64,000 nt of DNA from Pseudomonas peli. Its GTDB lineage: Bacteria; Pseudomonadota; Gammaproteobacteria; Pseudomonadales; Pseudomonadaceae. A program made the position numbers and the translations under genes. Under the pieces are notes generated by a model that was given only the letters and a program-made list of their open reading frames with translations, ran no database searches and was not told the origin of the DNA. Shown piece after piece: positions 44,912-53,765 of this stretch; positions within the stretch are counted from its first letter, which is position 1, and each line of letters opens with the position of its first letter. Where the stretch lies: the NCBI RefSeq assembly GCF_900099645.1, contig NZ_FMTL01000001.1, positions 434,001 through 498,000 of the forward strand, in the 5' to 3' direction.

Positions 44912-45096
44912 TATTTTTATCCTCTTGCCCTGAGATGGTCTAATCCGCGCTGCGGAGTTGGCTGGAAGTTAACAGCTAACGCCAAACAGGCAAATAGCCG
45001 AGCAGCGTCATTGACGCACTGAATCTTGCCGCTCCCTATGGAACTATCCTGCCGCGCCACCTATAACCAATCTGCACCCTGCGCTGACGGCTCCCC

Positions 45097-45825
45097 ATGC
45101 CTATCGTTCTATTCGTTGCTACGTTGCTGTTTTTCTTCGCGCAATCGGCGCAGGCCCAGCCACAACTGCGCATGGCCACCCTGGAATACCCGCCCTACAG
45201 CTCTGAACACCTGCCGGATGGCGGCAGCATCGTCGCCCTGACCCGCCGCGCCTTTGCCGTACGCGGCTATCCGCTGCAGATCGACTTTCTACCCTGGGCG
45301 CGAGCGCGTGTTGAGCTGGGCAACGGCAACTACCAAGGCGCGCTGGCGCGGTGGCCCAAGGAGGTTAACGAGGAAGGGCTGCAGCCCTCGCGCCCGCTGT
45401 TTTACAGCGAACTGGGGCTGTTTATCCGCAACGGTTATCCGCTGCAGTTCAGCCAGCTGCAGGAATTACGCGAGCGCACCCTGGGCATCGTGCGCGGCTA
45501 CGGTTACCCACAGCATATTCTCGATGCTGGGCTGACCCTCGAAGACGCCGTGGACGACATAAGCAACCTGCGCAAGCTCAATGCCCGGCGTTTCGACATG
45601 GTGTTGCTGGAACGTATCGTCGGTAACTATTTGATCGCCAACGATGAACAACTGCGCGGCAAGCTCAGCTGGCAGGGCAATGTGCTGGAGCGCGTCCCGC
45701 TGCTGGTCGGCTTTGTTCCCGCCAAGCCCGGCGAACCGGATTGGAGCGCAGTGTTTGAGCAGGGCCTGCGCGATCTACACAGCAGCGGCGAATATATGCA
45801 GATATTGCGCAGCCATAATCCTTAA
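45097..45825 (+). CDS. periplasmic solute-binding protein, family 3 (orphan)
   Basis: A 242-aa predicted periplasmic binding protein. The signal peptide MPIVLFVATLLFFFAQSAQA is followed by QPQLRMATLEYPPYSSEHLPD, here noted as residues 21-41, the typical first strand and ligand loop of amino-acid binding proteins; PWARARVELGNG follows. There is no transporter permease or ATPase next to it. It is divergent from fadD2, which is unusual for an amino-acid transporter part. The ligand is unknown. No strong SD precedes the ATG. Confidence 0.75.
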   Translation: MPIVLFVATLLFFFAQSAQAQPQLRMATLEYPPYSSEHLPDGGSIVALTRRAFAVRGYPLQIDFLPWARARVELGNGNYQGALARWPKEVNEEGLQPSRPLFYSELGLFIRNGYPLQFSQLQELRERTLGIVRGYGYPQHILDAGLTLEDAVDDISNLRKLNARRFDMVLLERIVGNYLIANDEQLRGKLSWQGNVLERVPLLVGFVPAKPGEPDWSAVFEQGLRDLHSSGEYMQILRSHNP

Positions 45826-45897
45826 ACCCGCACGGACTTTGCGCCGCGCCGCGCGGGGTGCACAATGCGCAGCTTCTGCAGGCTTAAGGGATTCGCC

Positions 45898-46860
45898 ATG
45901 CTCCACCAAGCGTTCTGGCTCAATAGCACCGATGCAGCGCCCCTCTTTATCAACCGCTGGTACGCCGAACAGCCGCCGAAAGCGTTGCTGATGGTCGCTC
46001 ACGGCATGGCCGAACACAGCGGGCGCTATGCACGCCTGGCCGAAGCACTGGTGGCGCAAGGCTTCGAGGTGTATGCGCATGACCAGCGCGGGCACGGCAA
46101 AACTGCCGAACATGGTCTGCTCGGCCACTATGCCGACAACAAGGGCTGGGAGCTGGTGGTCAATGACCTGGCCCACCTTAACCATCATATGCGCCAAACC
46201 CACCCGCAAACGCCGATATTCCTGCTCGGCCACAGCATGGGCAGCTACATCAGTCAGGCCTACCTGATGCACCACAGCTGCAGCCTGCAGGGCGCAATTC
46301 TTTCCGGCTCCAACTACCAACCCGTGGCCCTGTACCGCGCCGGCCAGTTGCTGGCACGCTTCGAGCGCTGGCGGCAAGGGGCACAGGGGCGCAGTGCGCT
46401 GCTGGAGTTCGTTTCGTTCGGCTCATTTAACAAAGCCTTCAAGCCCAACCGCACCGCCTTCGACTGGTTGAGCCGCGACCCGCTGGAAGTCGACAAATAC
46501 ATCAGTGACCCACTGTGCGGCTTCCGCTGCAGCAATCAGCTGTGGGTCGACCTGCTCGGCGGCCTGCAACAGATCACCCCGCTGGAAAATCTTGCGCAGA
46601 TCGACAACAGCCTGCCGCTGCTGGTGATCGGCGGGGCCTGTGACCCGGTCAGCGACGGCCACCGTCAGCAAGACCTGGGTAATGCACTGAGCGCCGCCGG
46701 CAACCAGCACGTACAGGTCAAACTCTATCCCGATGCGCGTCATGAGCTGCTCAACGAGAGCAACCGCGACGACGTCACCGCCTACATCATCGACTGGTTG
46801 CAGCAGGCTCTCAGCCAACCGCGCCAGTGCCACCAACAGAGCCAAGAGAGTCACCCATGA
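45898..46860 (+). CDS. alpha/beta hydrolase, lysophospholipase/monoacylglycerol lipase type
   Basis: A 320-aa serine hydrolase. The start at MLHQAFWLNSTDAAP follows AAGGGA. The nucleophile is S113 in LLGHSMGSYI. The oxyanion region is VAHGMAEHSGRY, and the later Asp and His are in GGACDPVSDG and YPDARHELLNE. YAHDQRGHGKTAEHG is characteristic of lysophospholipase PldB/monoglyceride lipase relatives. Its stop overlaps the phaJ1 start by 4 nt, tying it to fatty-acyl metabolism: release of fatty acids, activation by FadD1/2, then PhaJ1. Confidence 0.85.
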   Translation: MLHQAFWLNSTDAAPLFINRWYAEQPPKALLMVAHGMAEHSGRYARLAEALVAQGFEVYAHDQRGHGKTAEHGLLGHYADNKGWELVVNDLAHLNHHMRQTHPQTPIFLLGHSMGSYISQAYLMHHSCSLQGAILSGSNYQPVALYRAGQLLARFERWRQGAQGRSALLEFVSFGSFNKAFKPNRTAFDWLSRDPLEVDKYISDPLCGFRCSNQLWVDLLGGLQQITPLENLAQIDNSLPLLVIGGACDPVSDGHRQQDLGNALSAAGNQHVQVKLYPDARHELLNESNRDDVTAYIIDWLQQALSQPRQCHQQSQESHP

Positions 46861-47327
46861 CCCAGAGCAGCAACACGCCCTACGACGCCCTCGAAGTCGG
46901 CCAGACCGCCAGCTACAGCAAGACCGTCAGCGAACGCGACATCCAGCTGTTTGCCGAAGTATCCGGCGATCACAACCCGGTGCACCTCGACGCTGAATAT
47001 GCCGCCACCACCATGTTCAAGGAGCGTATCGCCCATGGCATGTTCAGCGGTGCATTGATCAGCGCCGCCGTAGCCTGCGAACTTCCTGGCCCTGGCACCA
47101 TCTACATCGGCCAGAGCATGCGCTTCACCGCACCAGTGAAGCTCGGTGACACCCTCACCGTGCGTCTTGAAATCCTTGAGAAACTGCCAAAATTCCGCGT
47201 GCGTGTAGCCACTCGCGTGTTCAACCAGAACGATGAGCTGGTGGTCGATGGCGAAGCGGAAATCCTCGCCCCGCGCAAAGCGCAAACCGTTGAACTGACT
47301 CAGCTACCGCCGATCACCATCGGCTAA
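46857..47327 (+). CDS. phaJ1: (R)-specific enoyl-CoA hydratase
   Basis: MaoC-like hotdog hydratase that converts trans-2-enoyl-CoA to (R)-3-hydroxyacyl-CoA, linking beta-oxidation to polyhydroxyalkanoate synthesis. The start at MTQSSNTPYDALEVGQ (156 aa) overlaps the hydrolase stop as ATGA. Catalytic D38 and H43 are in SGDHNPVHLD, and the overhang and lid segment IAHGMFSGALISA follows. Length, position after fadD1/fadD2 and the hydrolase, and the DUF1993 gene after it match PhaJ1 (PA3302) as I recall it. An odd in-frame 18-codon stretch follows the stop. Confidence 0.88.
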   Translation: MTQSSNTPYDALEVGQTASYSKTVSERDIQLFAEVSGDHNPVHLDAEYAATTMFKERIAHGMFSGALISAAVACELPGPGTIYIGQSMRFTAPVKLGDTLTVRLEILEKLPKFRVRVATRVFNQNDELVVDGEAEILAPRKAQTVELTQLPPITIG

Positions 47328-47384
47328 AAATTGCTCACGATCGACTGCCCGTTGCTCGGCGGCAAGATCATCAACAGCTTCTAA
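47328..47384 (+). pseudogene. possible gene relic: 18 codons in frame after phaJ1
   Basis: Directly after the phaJ1 TAA the same frame stays open for 18 codons, KLLTIDCPLLGGKIINSF, and then stops. The PLLGGKI core looks like the C-terminal helix entry of DUF2505/START-like lipid-binding proteins. It may be the leftover 3' end of a deleted gene. The stretch is short and could be chance. Confidence 0.2.
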
Positions 47385-47482
47385 GCTTGTTAGACCACGT
47401 CAACGCCGCTGCCTGCAGCGGTGCACCGCCCTTCTAAACAATCGCGCTCGGGCAATCCGCTTCGGCGCTTCTGGAGATTTTC

Positions 47483-47989
47483 ATGTCCCTGTCCATGTAC
47501 CAAGCATCCATCCCGGTCTTCACCCGCCAGCTAAACAATCTGTCGACTATCCTCGGTATCGCCGCCGCCCACGCCGAAGAGAAGAAGATCGAGCAGAGCG
47601 TATTTCTCAACGCGCGCCTGGCCCCCGATATGTTTCCACTAAGCCGCCAGGTGCAGATCGCCTGTGATGGCGCCAAGGCCGGCGCCGCCCTGCTGGCCGG
47701 GGTCGACGCACCGAGCCATGCCGATGATGAAGCCAGCTTTGCCGAGCTGCAGGCACGCATCACCAAGACCCTGGATTTCCTGCACAGCCTCGACGCTGCG
47801 AAGATCGACGGCAGCGAAGCGCGTACAGTCACCCTCAAGCGCCGCGACAAGGAAACCCACTTCCAGGGTCAGGCCTTCCTGCTCGATCACGTCATGCCGA
47901 ACTTCTATTTCCACTACACCACTGCCTACGCCATCCTGCGCCACAACGGTGTCAGCATCGGTAAGCGCGATTTCCTCGGTACTCGTTAA
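47483..47989 (+). CDS. DUF1993 family protein
   Basis: A 168-aa helical protein of the DUF1993 family (DinB-like four-helix fold). It begins MSLSMYQASIPVFTRQLNNL and contains LAPDMFPLSRQVQIACDGAK and LLDHVMPNFYFHYTTAYAIL, the segments that define the family. A single conserved His in LLDHVMPNFYFH could be a metal ligand, but the function is unknown. GGAGATTTTC is the SD. The gene follows phaJ1 as in other pseudomonads, separated by 155 nt containing a CCGCTG/CAGCGG hairpin (47406-47421). Confidence 0.88.
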   Translation: MSLSMYQASIPVFTRQLNNLSTILGIAAAHAEEKKIEQSVFLNARLAPDMFPLSRQVQIACDGAKAGAALLAGVDAPSHADDEASFAELQARITKTLDFLHSLDAAKIDGSEARTVTLKRRDKETHFQGQAFLLDHVMPNFYFHYTTAYAILRHNGVSIGKRDFLGTR

Positions 47990-48002
47990 GTAACTCTGCG
48001 CC

Positions 48003-48992
48003 TTAAAGCCGCGCCCACTGCCCATCGCCTCGATGGGCCTGCAGATGCGGCAACACCGCCGCCAGCAAGGGTTCTTTGAACGCTTCCTGAAAGCGGTGGG
48101 CCAGACCGGGGATCAGTCTCAATTCACTGTTCTTGATATGCGCCGCCACATGCACGCCGTGCATCACCGGCAGCAGCGGGTCGGCCGTGCCATGCACCAC
48201 CAGGGTTGGCACGCGCAGACGGTTAAGCAGCTCGACCCTGCTCGGCTCCGCGAGAATCGCCAACAACTGACGTTGCACACCTTCGGGGTTGAACGCCCGG
48301 TCGTAGGCAATCTGCGCCTGTTGCAGCAGTAACTGCCGGTCATCGCTGACCGCCGGGCTGCCCAGCGCGGCCAGCAGGTCGGCCTGCTGCTCCAGGGCTA
48401 TCGCGCGGTTGGGCGCTTCACGTTTGGCCAGCAGACTCAGTAGCGCGCTACTTGGCGCCGGCAACCCCTGAGCACCGGAGCTGGTCATAATCAAGGTCAG
48501 GCTCTGCACCCGCTCAGGTGCAAGGTCGGCCATATGCTGGGCGATCATTCCGCCCATGCTCGCCCCAAGTACGTGAACCTCACGCACGGCCAATGCATCC
48601 AGCAAGCCCAGGGCATCCTTGGCCATATCGCGCAGCCCATAGGGTGCTGCCACCGACAGACCGAGGCGATAACGCAGTGCTTCATAGGTCAGATTGATTT
48701 CTGGCGCGTTGCCAGCCCATGCGCTCAGCCCAACATCGCGGTTATCGAAGCGGATCACCCGAAAGCCCTGCTCACACAGGCGCGCCACCACTTCATCCGG
48801 CCAGTGAATCAACTGCCCGCCCAGGCCCATCACCAGCAGCAGCGCAGGATCGCTGTCGCGACCAATGCTCTGATACGCCAGACGCACCTCGCCCACATCC
48901 GCCGTGTGCGTCGGCACCTCCACATCACAACGCTGCGCCGCAAAAACCGGCAGGCCGCACAACAGTGCAGCGAGAAGAATCAACCCACGCAT
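48003..48992 (-). CDS. exported alpha/beta hydrolase
   Basis: A 329-aa hydrolase with an N-terminal signal peptide (MRGLILLAALLCGLPVFA). The longer frame adds 32 residues upstream of the signal peptide and is rejected. The nucleophile elbow is VLGASMGGMIAQ, and the acid and His are in HGTADPLLPV and PGLAHRFQE. The family resembles 3-oxoadipate enol-lactonase/haloperoxidase-like hydrolases; the substrate is unknown. It is convergent with the DUF1993 gene (13-nt gap) and stands apart from metE. Confidence 0.82.
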   Translation of the reverse strand: MRGLILLAALLCGLPVFAAQRCDVEVPTHTADVGEVRLAYQSIGRDSDPALLLVMGLGGQLIHWPDEVVARLCEQGFRVIRFDNRDVGLSAWAGNAPEINLTYEALRYRLGLSVAAPYGLRDMAKDALGLLDALAVREVHVLGASMGGMIAQHMADLAPERVQSLTLIMTSSGAQGLPAPSSALLSLLAKREAPNRAIALEQQADLLAALGSPAVSDDRQLLLQQAQIAYDRAFNPEGVQRQLLAILAEPSRVELLNRLRVPTLVVHGTADPLLPVMHGVHVAAHIKNSELRLIPGLAHRFQEAFKEPLLAAVLPHLQAHRGDGQWARL

Positions 48993-49124
48993 AACATCAC
49001 CCAGACCCGGGACAGCAGAACGCAGCACCCCATTAAGACGCGAGTGTGGTGATGTTTGTGCGAGCGCGCTGCCACACAAGCGTGACAATTTGATGAAGGG
49101 AGACGAGCGGTCTTTCTACCGCGA

Positions 49125-49175
49125 CAAAAAATAGCGAAAGCCCCTGCGACAGCCGATCAGGGCAGTCACAGGGGC
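49125..49175 (-). terminator. intrinsic terminator after metE
   Basis: The stem pairs GCCCCTGCGAC (49140-49150) with GTCACAGGGGC (49165-49175), with one mismatch. On the minus strand it is followed within a few bases by TATTTTTTG. It starts 17 nt past the metE stop. Confidence 0.75.
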
Positions 49176-49191
49176 GTACTCGTGAAGGCAA

Positions 49192-51495
49192 TCAGGCCAG
49201 TTCGCTACGCAGCTGACGAGCTGCCGCCACCATATTGATCAACGCGGCTTCGGTCTCCGGCCAGGCACGGGTTTTCAGGCCGCAGTCCGGGTTGACCCAC
49301 AGCCGCTCGAGCGGAATGCGCTGCGCAGCCTTGCGCAGCAAGTTGACCATCTCCCCGCTGTCCGGCACCCGTGGCGAATGGATGTCATATACGCCGGGGC
49401 CGATGTCGTTGGGGTAGTCGAAGCGTTCGAAGGCCTCCAGCAGCTCCATGTCCGAACGCGAGGTTTCAATGGTGATCACATCGGCATCCATAGCGGCGAT
49501 GGACTCGATCACATCATTGAACTCGCTGTAGCACATATGGGTGTGGATCTGCGTCTCGTCGCGCACGCCCGAGGCGCACAGGCGGAAGGCTTCGGTGGCC
49601 CAATTGAGGTACCCCTGCCACTGTGCCTGACGCAGCGGTAAGCCTTCACGAAACGCCGCTTCGTCGATCTGGATGATCTTGATCCCGGCCGTTTCCAAGT
49701 CCACCACCTCGTCACGAATGGCCAGGGCCAGCTGGCGTGCCTGCTGTTCGCGGGAAATGTCGTCGCGCGGGAAGGACCACATCAGCATGGTCACCGGGCC
49801 GGTCAGCATACCCTTCATCACTTTGCGGGTAAGGGTCTGCGCATAACCGATCCAGGCCACAGTCATGGCCTTGGGCCGACTCAGGTCGCCATAGATCACT
49901 GCCGGTTTTACGCAACGCGAACCGTAGCTCTGCACCCAACCGAAACGGGTAAAGGCATAGCCGTCGAGCTGCTCAGCGAAGTACTCGACCATGTCGTTGC
50001 GCTCGGCCTCACCGTGCACCAGCACATCCAGACCGAGGTTTTCCTGCACCTCGACGGCATGACGGATTTCGCTGTGCATGGCCTCGGTGTAATCCCTCGC
50101 CGACAGCTTGCCAGCCTTGAACGCCTGACGCGCCAGACGAATGGCGGCGGTCTGCGGAAACGAGCCGATGGTGGTGGTCGGCAAGACCGGCAACTGCAGG
50201 CGTGCACGCTGCTGCTCGATGCGTGTGACAAATGGCGACTGACGCTGGCTGTCGGCAGCAGTAATGGCAGCCAAACTCGCCTGCACTGCCGGCTTGTGGA
50301 TGCGTGGCGATTGCGCGCGACAGGCCTGCACGGCGCGGCTTGCCGCCAGCGCGGCCTGCACCTGAGCATCCTGCGGGTTATTAAGCGCCGTGGTCAGCAG
50401 TGCGACTTCCTCACACTTCTGCACGGCAAAGGCCAGCCAGCTTTTCAACTCATCATCCAGCTTGTCCTCACGACTCAGGTCGACCGGGCTGTGCAACAGC
50501 GAGCAGCTCGGCGCCACCCACAAGCGCTCGCCCAGGCGTTCCTGAGCCTGCTGCAGCGTCTCCAGTACCGCTTGCAGATCGGCACGCCAAACGTTACGGC
50601 CGTTGACCACGCCCAGCGACAGCACCTTGTAGGCCGGCAAACGGTCGAGGATGGTCGGGAACTGCTCGGGCGCACGTACCAGGTCGATATGCAGTCCATC
50701 CACCGGCAGGCTGGCGGCCAGGCCGAGGTTGTCTTCCAGGCCGGCGAAATAGGTAGCGATCAGTTTCTTGCAGGGCTCGCGCTGCAGCAGGTTGTAGGCG
50801 CGCTCGAAGGCGTTCTTCCAGGCTTGCGGCAGGTCCAGCACCAGAATCGGCTCATCGATCTGCACCCACTCCACACCCTGAGCGGCCAAGCGCTGGAGGA
50901 TTTCGCCGTAGACCGGCAGCAGCCGCTCAAGCAAATCGAGCTTGTCGAAATCGCTGCCCTTGGCTTTGCCCAACCACAGATAGGTCAGCGGGCCGATCAG
51001 CACCGGTTTGATGCGGTGACCCAGGGCGTGGGCTTCTTCGACTTCCTCGAACAGTTGTTCCCAGCTCAACTGGAACTGCTGATCGGCGGTAAATTCAGGG
51101 ACCAGGTAGTGGTAGTTGGTGTCGAACCACTTGGTCATCTCTTGCGCATGAGCAGCGCAACAGGCGCTCTGGCTGCTCTTGTTTGCAACGGCACCGCGCG
51201 CCATGCCGAACAAGGTATCCAGGGTCGGCTTGCCGTCTGCCGGGCGAAAGCGCTCGGGGATCACGCCGAAGCTCAGCGAGTGCGTCAGCACCTGGTCGTA
51301 CCAGGCAAAGTCGCCGCCCGGCAGCAGATCGATGCCAGCGTCCTTCTGCAGCTGCCAGTGGGCGGCGCGCAGTTCACGACCCACAGTCCGCAGGCCGGCC
51401 TCGTCCAGCTCGCCTTTCCAGTAGGCCTCCAGGGCTTTTTTCAGTTCTCGGTCACGACCGATACGCGGAAAACCAAGGGAATGGGACAGGGCCAT
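49192..51495 (-). CDS. metE: cobalamin-independent methionine synthase
   Basis: Methylates homocysteine from 5-methyltetrahydropteroyltri-glutamate without B12. The 767-aa product has the two-barrel MetE architecture. The N-terminal half starts [20 protein letters not shown]. The catalytic C-terminal half has [14 protein letters not shown] and the zinc ligands in HTHMCYSEF and NPDCGLKTR. It is divergent from metR, and the intergenic region carries two MetR-like palindromes, so activation by MetR with homocysteine is likely. Confidence 0.97.
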   Translation of the reverse strand: MALSHSLGFPRIGRDRELKKALEAYWKGELDEAGLRTVGRELRAAHWQLQKDAGIDLLPGGDFAWYDQVLTHSLSFGVIPERFRPADGKPTLDTLFGMARGAVANKSSQSACCAAHAQEMTKWFDTNYHYLVPEFTADQQFQLSWEQLFEEVEEAHALGHRIKPVLIGPLTYLWLGKAKGSDFDKLDLLERLLPVYGEILQRLAAQGVEWVQIDEPILVLDLPQAWKNAFERAYNLLQREPCKKLIATYFAGLEDNLGLAASLPVDGLHIDLVRAPEQFPTILDRLPAYKVLSLGVVNGRNVWRADLQAVLETLQQAQERLGERLWVAPSCSLLHSPVDLSREDKLDDELKSWLAFAVQKCEEVALLTTALNNPQDAQVQAALAASRAVQACRAQSPRIHKPAVQASLAAITAADSQRQSPFVTRIEQQRARLQLPVLPTTTIGSFPQTAAIRLARQAFKAGKLSARDYTEAMHSEIRHAVEVQENLGLDVLVHGEAERNDMVEYFAEQLDGYAFTRFGWVQSYGSRCVKPAVIYGDLSRPKAMTVAWIGYAQTLTRKVMKGMLTGPVTMLMWSFPRDDISREQQARQLALAIRDEVVDLETAGIKIIQIDEAAFREGLPLRQAQWQGYLNWATEAFRLCASGVRDETQIHTHMCYSEFNDVIESIAAMDADVITIETSRSDMELLEAFERFDYPNDIGPGVYDIHSPRVPDSGEMVNLLRKAAQRIPLERLWVNPDCGLKTRAWPETEAALINMVAAARQLRSELA

Positions 51496-51552
51496 GTCAG
51501 AACGCTCCAGCAGATCAATAAGATGCTGGCTATTCTCGGCACCCCGTCTAAG

Positions 51553-51565
51553 TGAGACAAACTCA
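51553..51565. promoter_or_regulatory. candidate MetR box 1
   Basis: TGAGACAAACTCA is a palindrome of the form TGAG-N5-CTCA, matching the TGAA-N5-TTCA architecture of MetR sites at 6 of 8 arm positions. It lies 58 nt upstream of the metE start in the metE/metR intergenic region. Confidence 0.5.
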
Positions 51566-51583
51566 ATCTATTCGCCTTGATCT

Positions 51584-51596
51584 ATAGTTTTACTCA
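51584..51596. promoter_or_regulatory. candidate MetR box 2 (degenerate)
   Basis: ATAGTTTTACTCA (minus strand TGAGTAAAACTAT) has one intact TGAG arm and one degenerate arm. Its centre is 31 bp from box 1, about three helical turns, so the two sites lie on the same DNA face. It overlaps a TATAGA -10-like hexamer on the minus strand. Confidence 0.35.
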
Positions 51597-51645
51597 TGTT
51601 CTGCTTGTCGCTAGAACGCCGATCCGCCAAACACCGAGGCCCGCC

Positions 51646-52563
51646 ATGCTCGAATTGCGCCACCTGAAAACCTTGCATGCCCTGCGCGAAAGCGAAAGCC
51701 TGGTGGACGCAGCCGAGCGTCTGCACCTGACGCAATCGGCGCTGTCGCATCAGTTCAAGGAGTTGGAAGAGCGCCTGGGCATGCCGCTGTTCGTGCGCAA
51801 AACCAAGCCGGTGCGCTTTACCAGCGCCGGCCTGCGCCTGTTGCAGCTATCCGACACGGTATTGCCGCTGCTGCGCGGTGCCGAGCGTGATTTAGCCCGC
51901 CTGGCCGGTGGGACCGCCGGCCGGCTGCACATGGCCATCGAATGCCACAGCTGCTTCCAGTGGCTGATGCCGACTATCGACCAGTTCCGCGATGCCTGGC
52001 CGGAAGTGGAACTGGACCTGGCCTCGGGCTTCTCCTTCGCCCCACTGCCCGCCCTGGCCCGCGGTGATCTGGACCTGGTGGTGACCAGCGATCCACTGGA
52101 GCTGGCCGGCATCACCTATGTGCCGCTGTTTACCTATGAAGCCATGCTCGCCGTGGCCAACCAGCATCCGCTGGCCAGCAAACCGTGCATCAAACCGCAG
52201 GACCTGGCCACGGAGACCCTGATCACCTACCCGGTGGAACGCGACCGCCTGGACATCTTCACCCGCTTCCTTGAGCCGGCGGATGTCGAACCAGCGCAGG
52301 TGCGGACCTCCGAGCTGACGGTGATGATGATGCAACTGGTGGCCAGCGGCCGCGGCGTGTGTGGCCTGCCCAACTGGGCGCTGCATGAATACAGTTCGCG
52401 TGGCTACGTGACGGCAAAACGCCTGGGCGATAAGGGGCTGTTTGCCACCCTGTATGCCGGCATCCGCACCGATATGCTCGACGCGCCGTTTATGCGTGAC
52501 TTCCTGCTGACCGCCAAGGACACCTCCTTCGCCAATCTGGAAGGCGTCAGCGTGGCGCGTTAG
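51646..52563 (+). CDS. metR: LysR-type regulator MetR
   Basis: Transcriptional activator of methionine genes with homocysteine as co-inducer. The start at MLELRHLKTLHALRES (305 aa) is the family N-terminus; the longer TTG frame adds 23 residues from the intergenic region. The winged HTH (residues 1-60) contains LVDAAERLHLTQSALSHQFK, and the effector-binding domain follows (about 88-300, IECHSCFQWLMPTIDQF). Divergent placement from metE supports MetR over other LysR proteins. Confidence 0.93.
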   Translation: MLELRHLKTLHALRESESLVDAAERLHLTQSALSHQFKELEERLGMPLFVRKTKPVRFTSAGLRLLQLSDTVLPLLRGAERDLARLAGGTAGRLHMAIECHSCFQWLMPTIDQFRDAWPEVELDLASGFSFAPLPALARGDLDLVVTSDPLELAGITYVPLFTYEAMLAVANQHPLASKPCIKPQDLATETLITYPVERDRLDIFTRFLEPADVEPAQVRTSELTVMMMQLVASGRGVCGLPNWALHEYSSRGYVTAKRLGDKGLFATLYAGIRTDMLDAPFMRDFLLTAKDTSFANLEGVSVAR

Positions 52564-52673
52564 AGGCCTTGCAGAAACGTCGTGGCGGATTAAACAGGAC
52601 CTAGGCAGACACCCAGGCGCGGCGCATAATTCGCGCCGCTCAAACCCCTCCGATCCCTGGATGCACTTCCGCC

Positions 52674-53594
52674 ATGATCGTTCGCCCGCGCCCCAGTGCG
52701 TTGCACCTGTTCTTTGTTCGCCGTGGTTCAATCTTCCCGCACATTGCCTCCAAGCTGCTGAGCATCACGCTGCTCTCCTGCATGGTGGTGGGGTTTTATG
52801 AATACGGTTGGCTCCAGTGGCTCGACCAGGTCAGCGCCCCACCGTTTTCACTGCTGGGGTTGGCGCTCTCGGTGTTTCTCGGGTTTCGCAACAGCGCCTG
52901 TTATGACCGCTGGTGGGAAGCACGCAAGCAGTGGGGCGAATTGATCATCCAGGCTCGCGGCCTCGCCCGTGAAAGTCATGCCCTACTGCCCGGTGATGAC
53001 AACGCGGGCTTGCGCCGCCAGACCATCCAGCGCTGTATTGCCTTTGCTCACGCCCTGGCCGCTCATCTGCGTGGGCAGGATGGCGCGGCGGCCTGTGCCG
53101 CCTGGGTCGGCCCAGACGAACTGACAATCCTGCGCCAACGGCGCAACGTGCCGGACACGCTCCTCATCTGGATCAACCAGGACCTGGCCCAATGCGTACG
53201 TGAACAGCGCATCAGCGATGTGCTCTACAGGGGCCTGGAACAACGACTGGATACCCTAGCCGCCAGTCAGGCCGTCTGTGAACGCATCAAGAGCACACCC
53301 ACACCGTTCGCCTACACCCTGCTGCTGCACCGCACGGCCTGGTTGTTCTGCATGCTGCTGCCATTCGGCCTGGTCAGCTCACTGGAACTGCTCACACCGG
53401 TTCTGGTAACGATTATTGCCTACACCTTCTTCGGTCTGGATGCTCTGGGTGACGAACTGGAGGAGCCCTTCGGCCTGTCAGACAACGACCTCCCCTTAAG
53501 CGCCATGGTTAGGGGGATTGAGATCGACCTGCTCGAGTCTCTTGGCGACACCTTGCCCGCACCCTTGCAGCCGCAGGACTACGTTTTGCGGTAA
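52674..53594 (+). CDS. bestrophin family ion channel
   Basis: A 306-aa membrane protein of the bestrophin/YneE (UPF0187) family of anion-type channels. Hydrophobic segments lie at about 25-45, 55-72, 208-228 and 232-250. The family signature appears as LGLALSVFLGFRNSACYDRW with WWEARKQWGELI after it, and as ALGDELEEPFGLSDNDLPL near the C-terminus, which contributes to the pore and gate. Ion selectivity cannot be judged from sequence. It stands alone between metR and the efflux operon, on the same strand as both. Confidence 0.9.
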   Translation: MIVRPRPSALHLFFVRRGSIFPHIASKLLSITLLSCMVVGFYEYGWLQWLDQVSAPPFSLLGLALSVFLGFRNSACYDRWWEARKQWGELIIQARGLARESHALLPGDDNAGLRRQTIQRCIAFAHALAAHLRGQDGAAACAAWVGPDELTILRQRRNVPDTLLIWINQDLAQCVREQRISDVLYRGLEQRLDTLAASQAVCERIKSTPTPFAYTLLLHRTAWLFCMLLPFGLVSSLELLTPVLVTIIAYTFFGLDALGDELEEPFGLSDNDLPLSAMVRGIEIDLLESLGDTLPAPLQPQDYVLR

Positions 53595-53715
53595 TGGCGC
53601 TTAAACAGGAGCGCAGCAGCAATAACCTGGTGTTTGCCTGATGAGCCCTCAACACTCACTTCTCTGCAAGTAACTGCACGGCAAAGCCTGTTACAACTGC
53701 CGGCTTGCCGCATCG

Positions 53716-53746
53716 TGACCAACAGTCATAGCATGACCACCGGTCA
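53716..53746. promoter_or_regulatory. paired palindromic operator upstream of the TetR-RND operon
   Basis: Two copies of TGAC-N5-GTCA: TGACCAACAGTCA (53716-53728) and TGACCACCGGTCA (53734-53746), the second also reading as TGACC-N3-GGTCA. Their centres are 18 bp apart. A possible promoter, TTGCCG (53705) with TAGCAT (53729-53734), overlaps the first copy. This fits autorepression by the adjacent TetR protein. Confidence 0.55.
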
Positions 53747-53765
53747 CAACCTCTGAAAAATCCGT

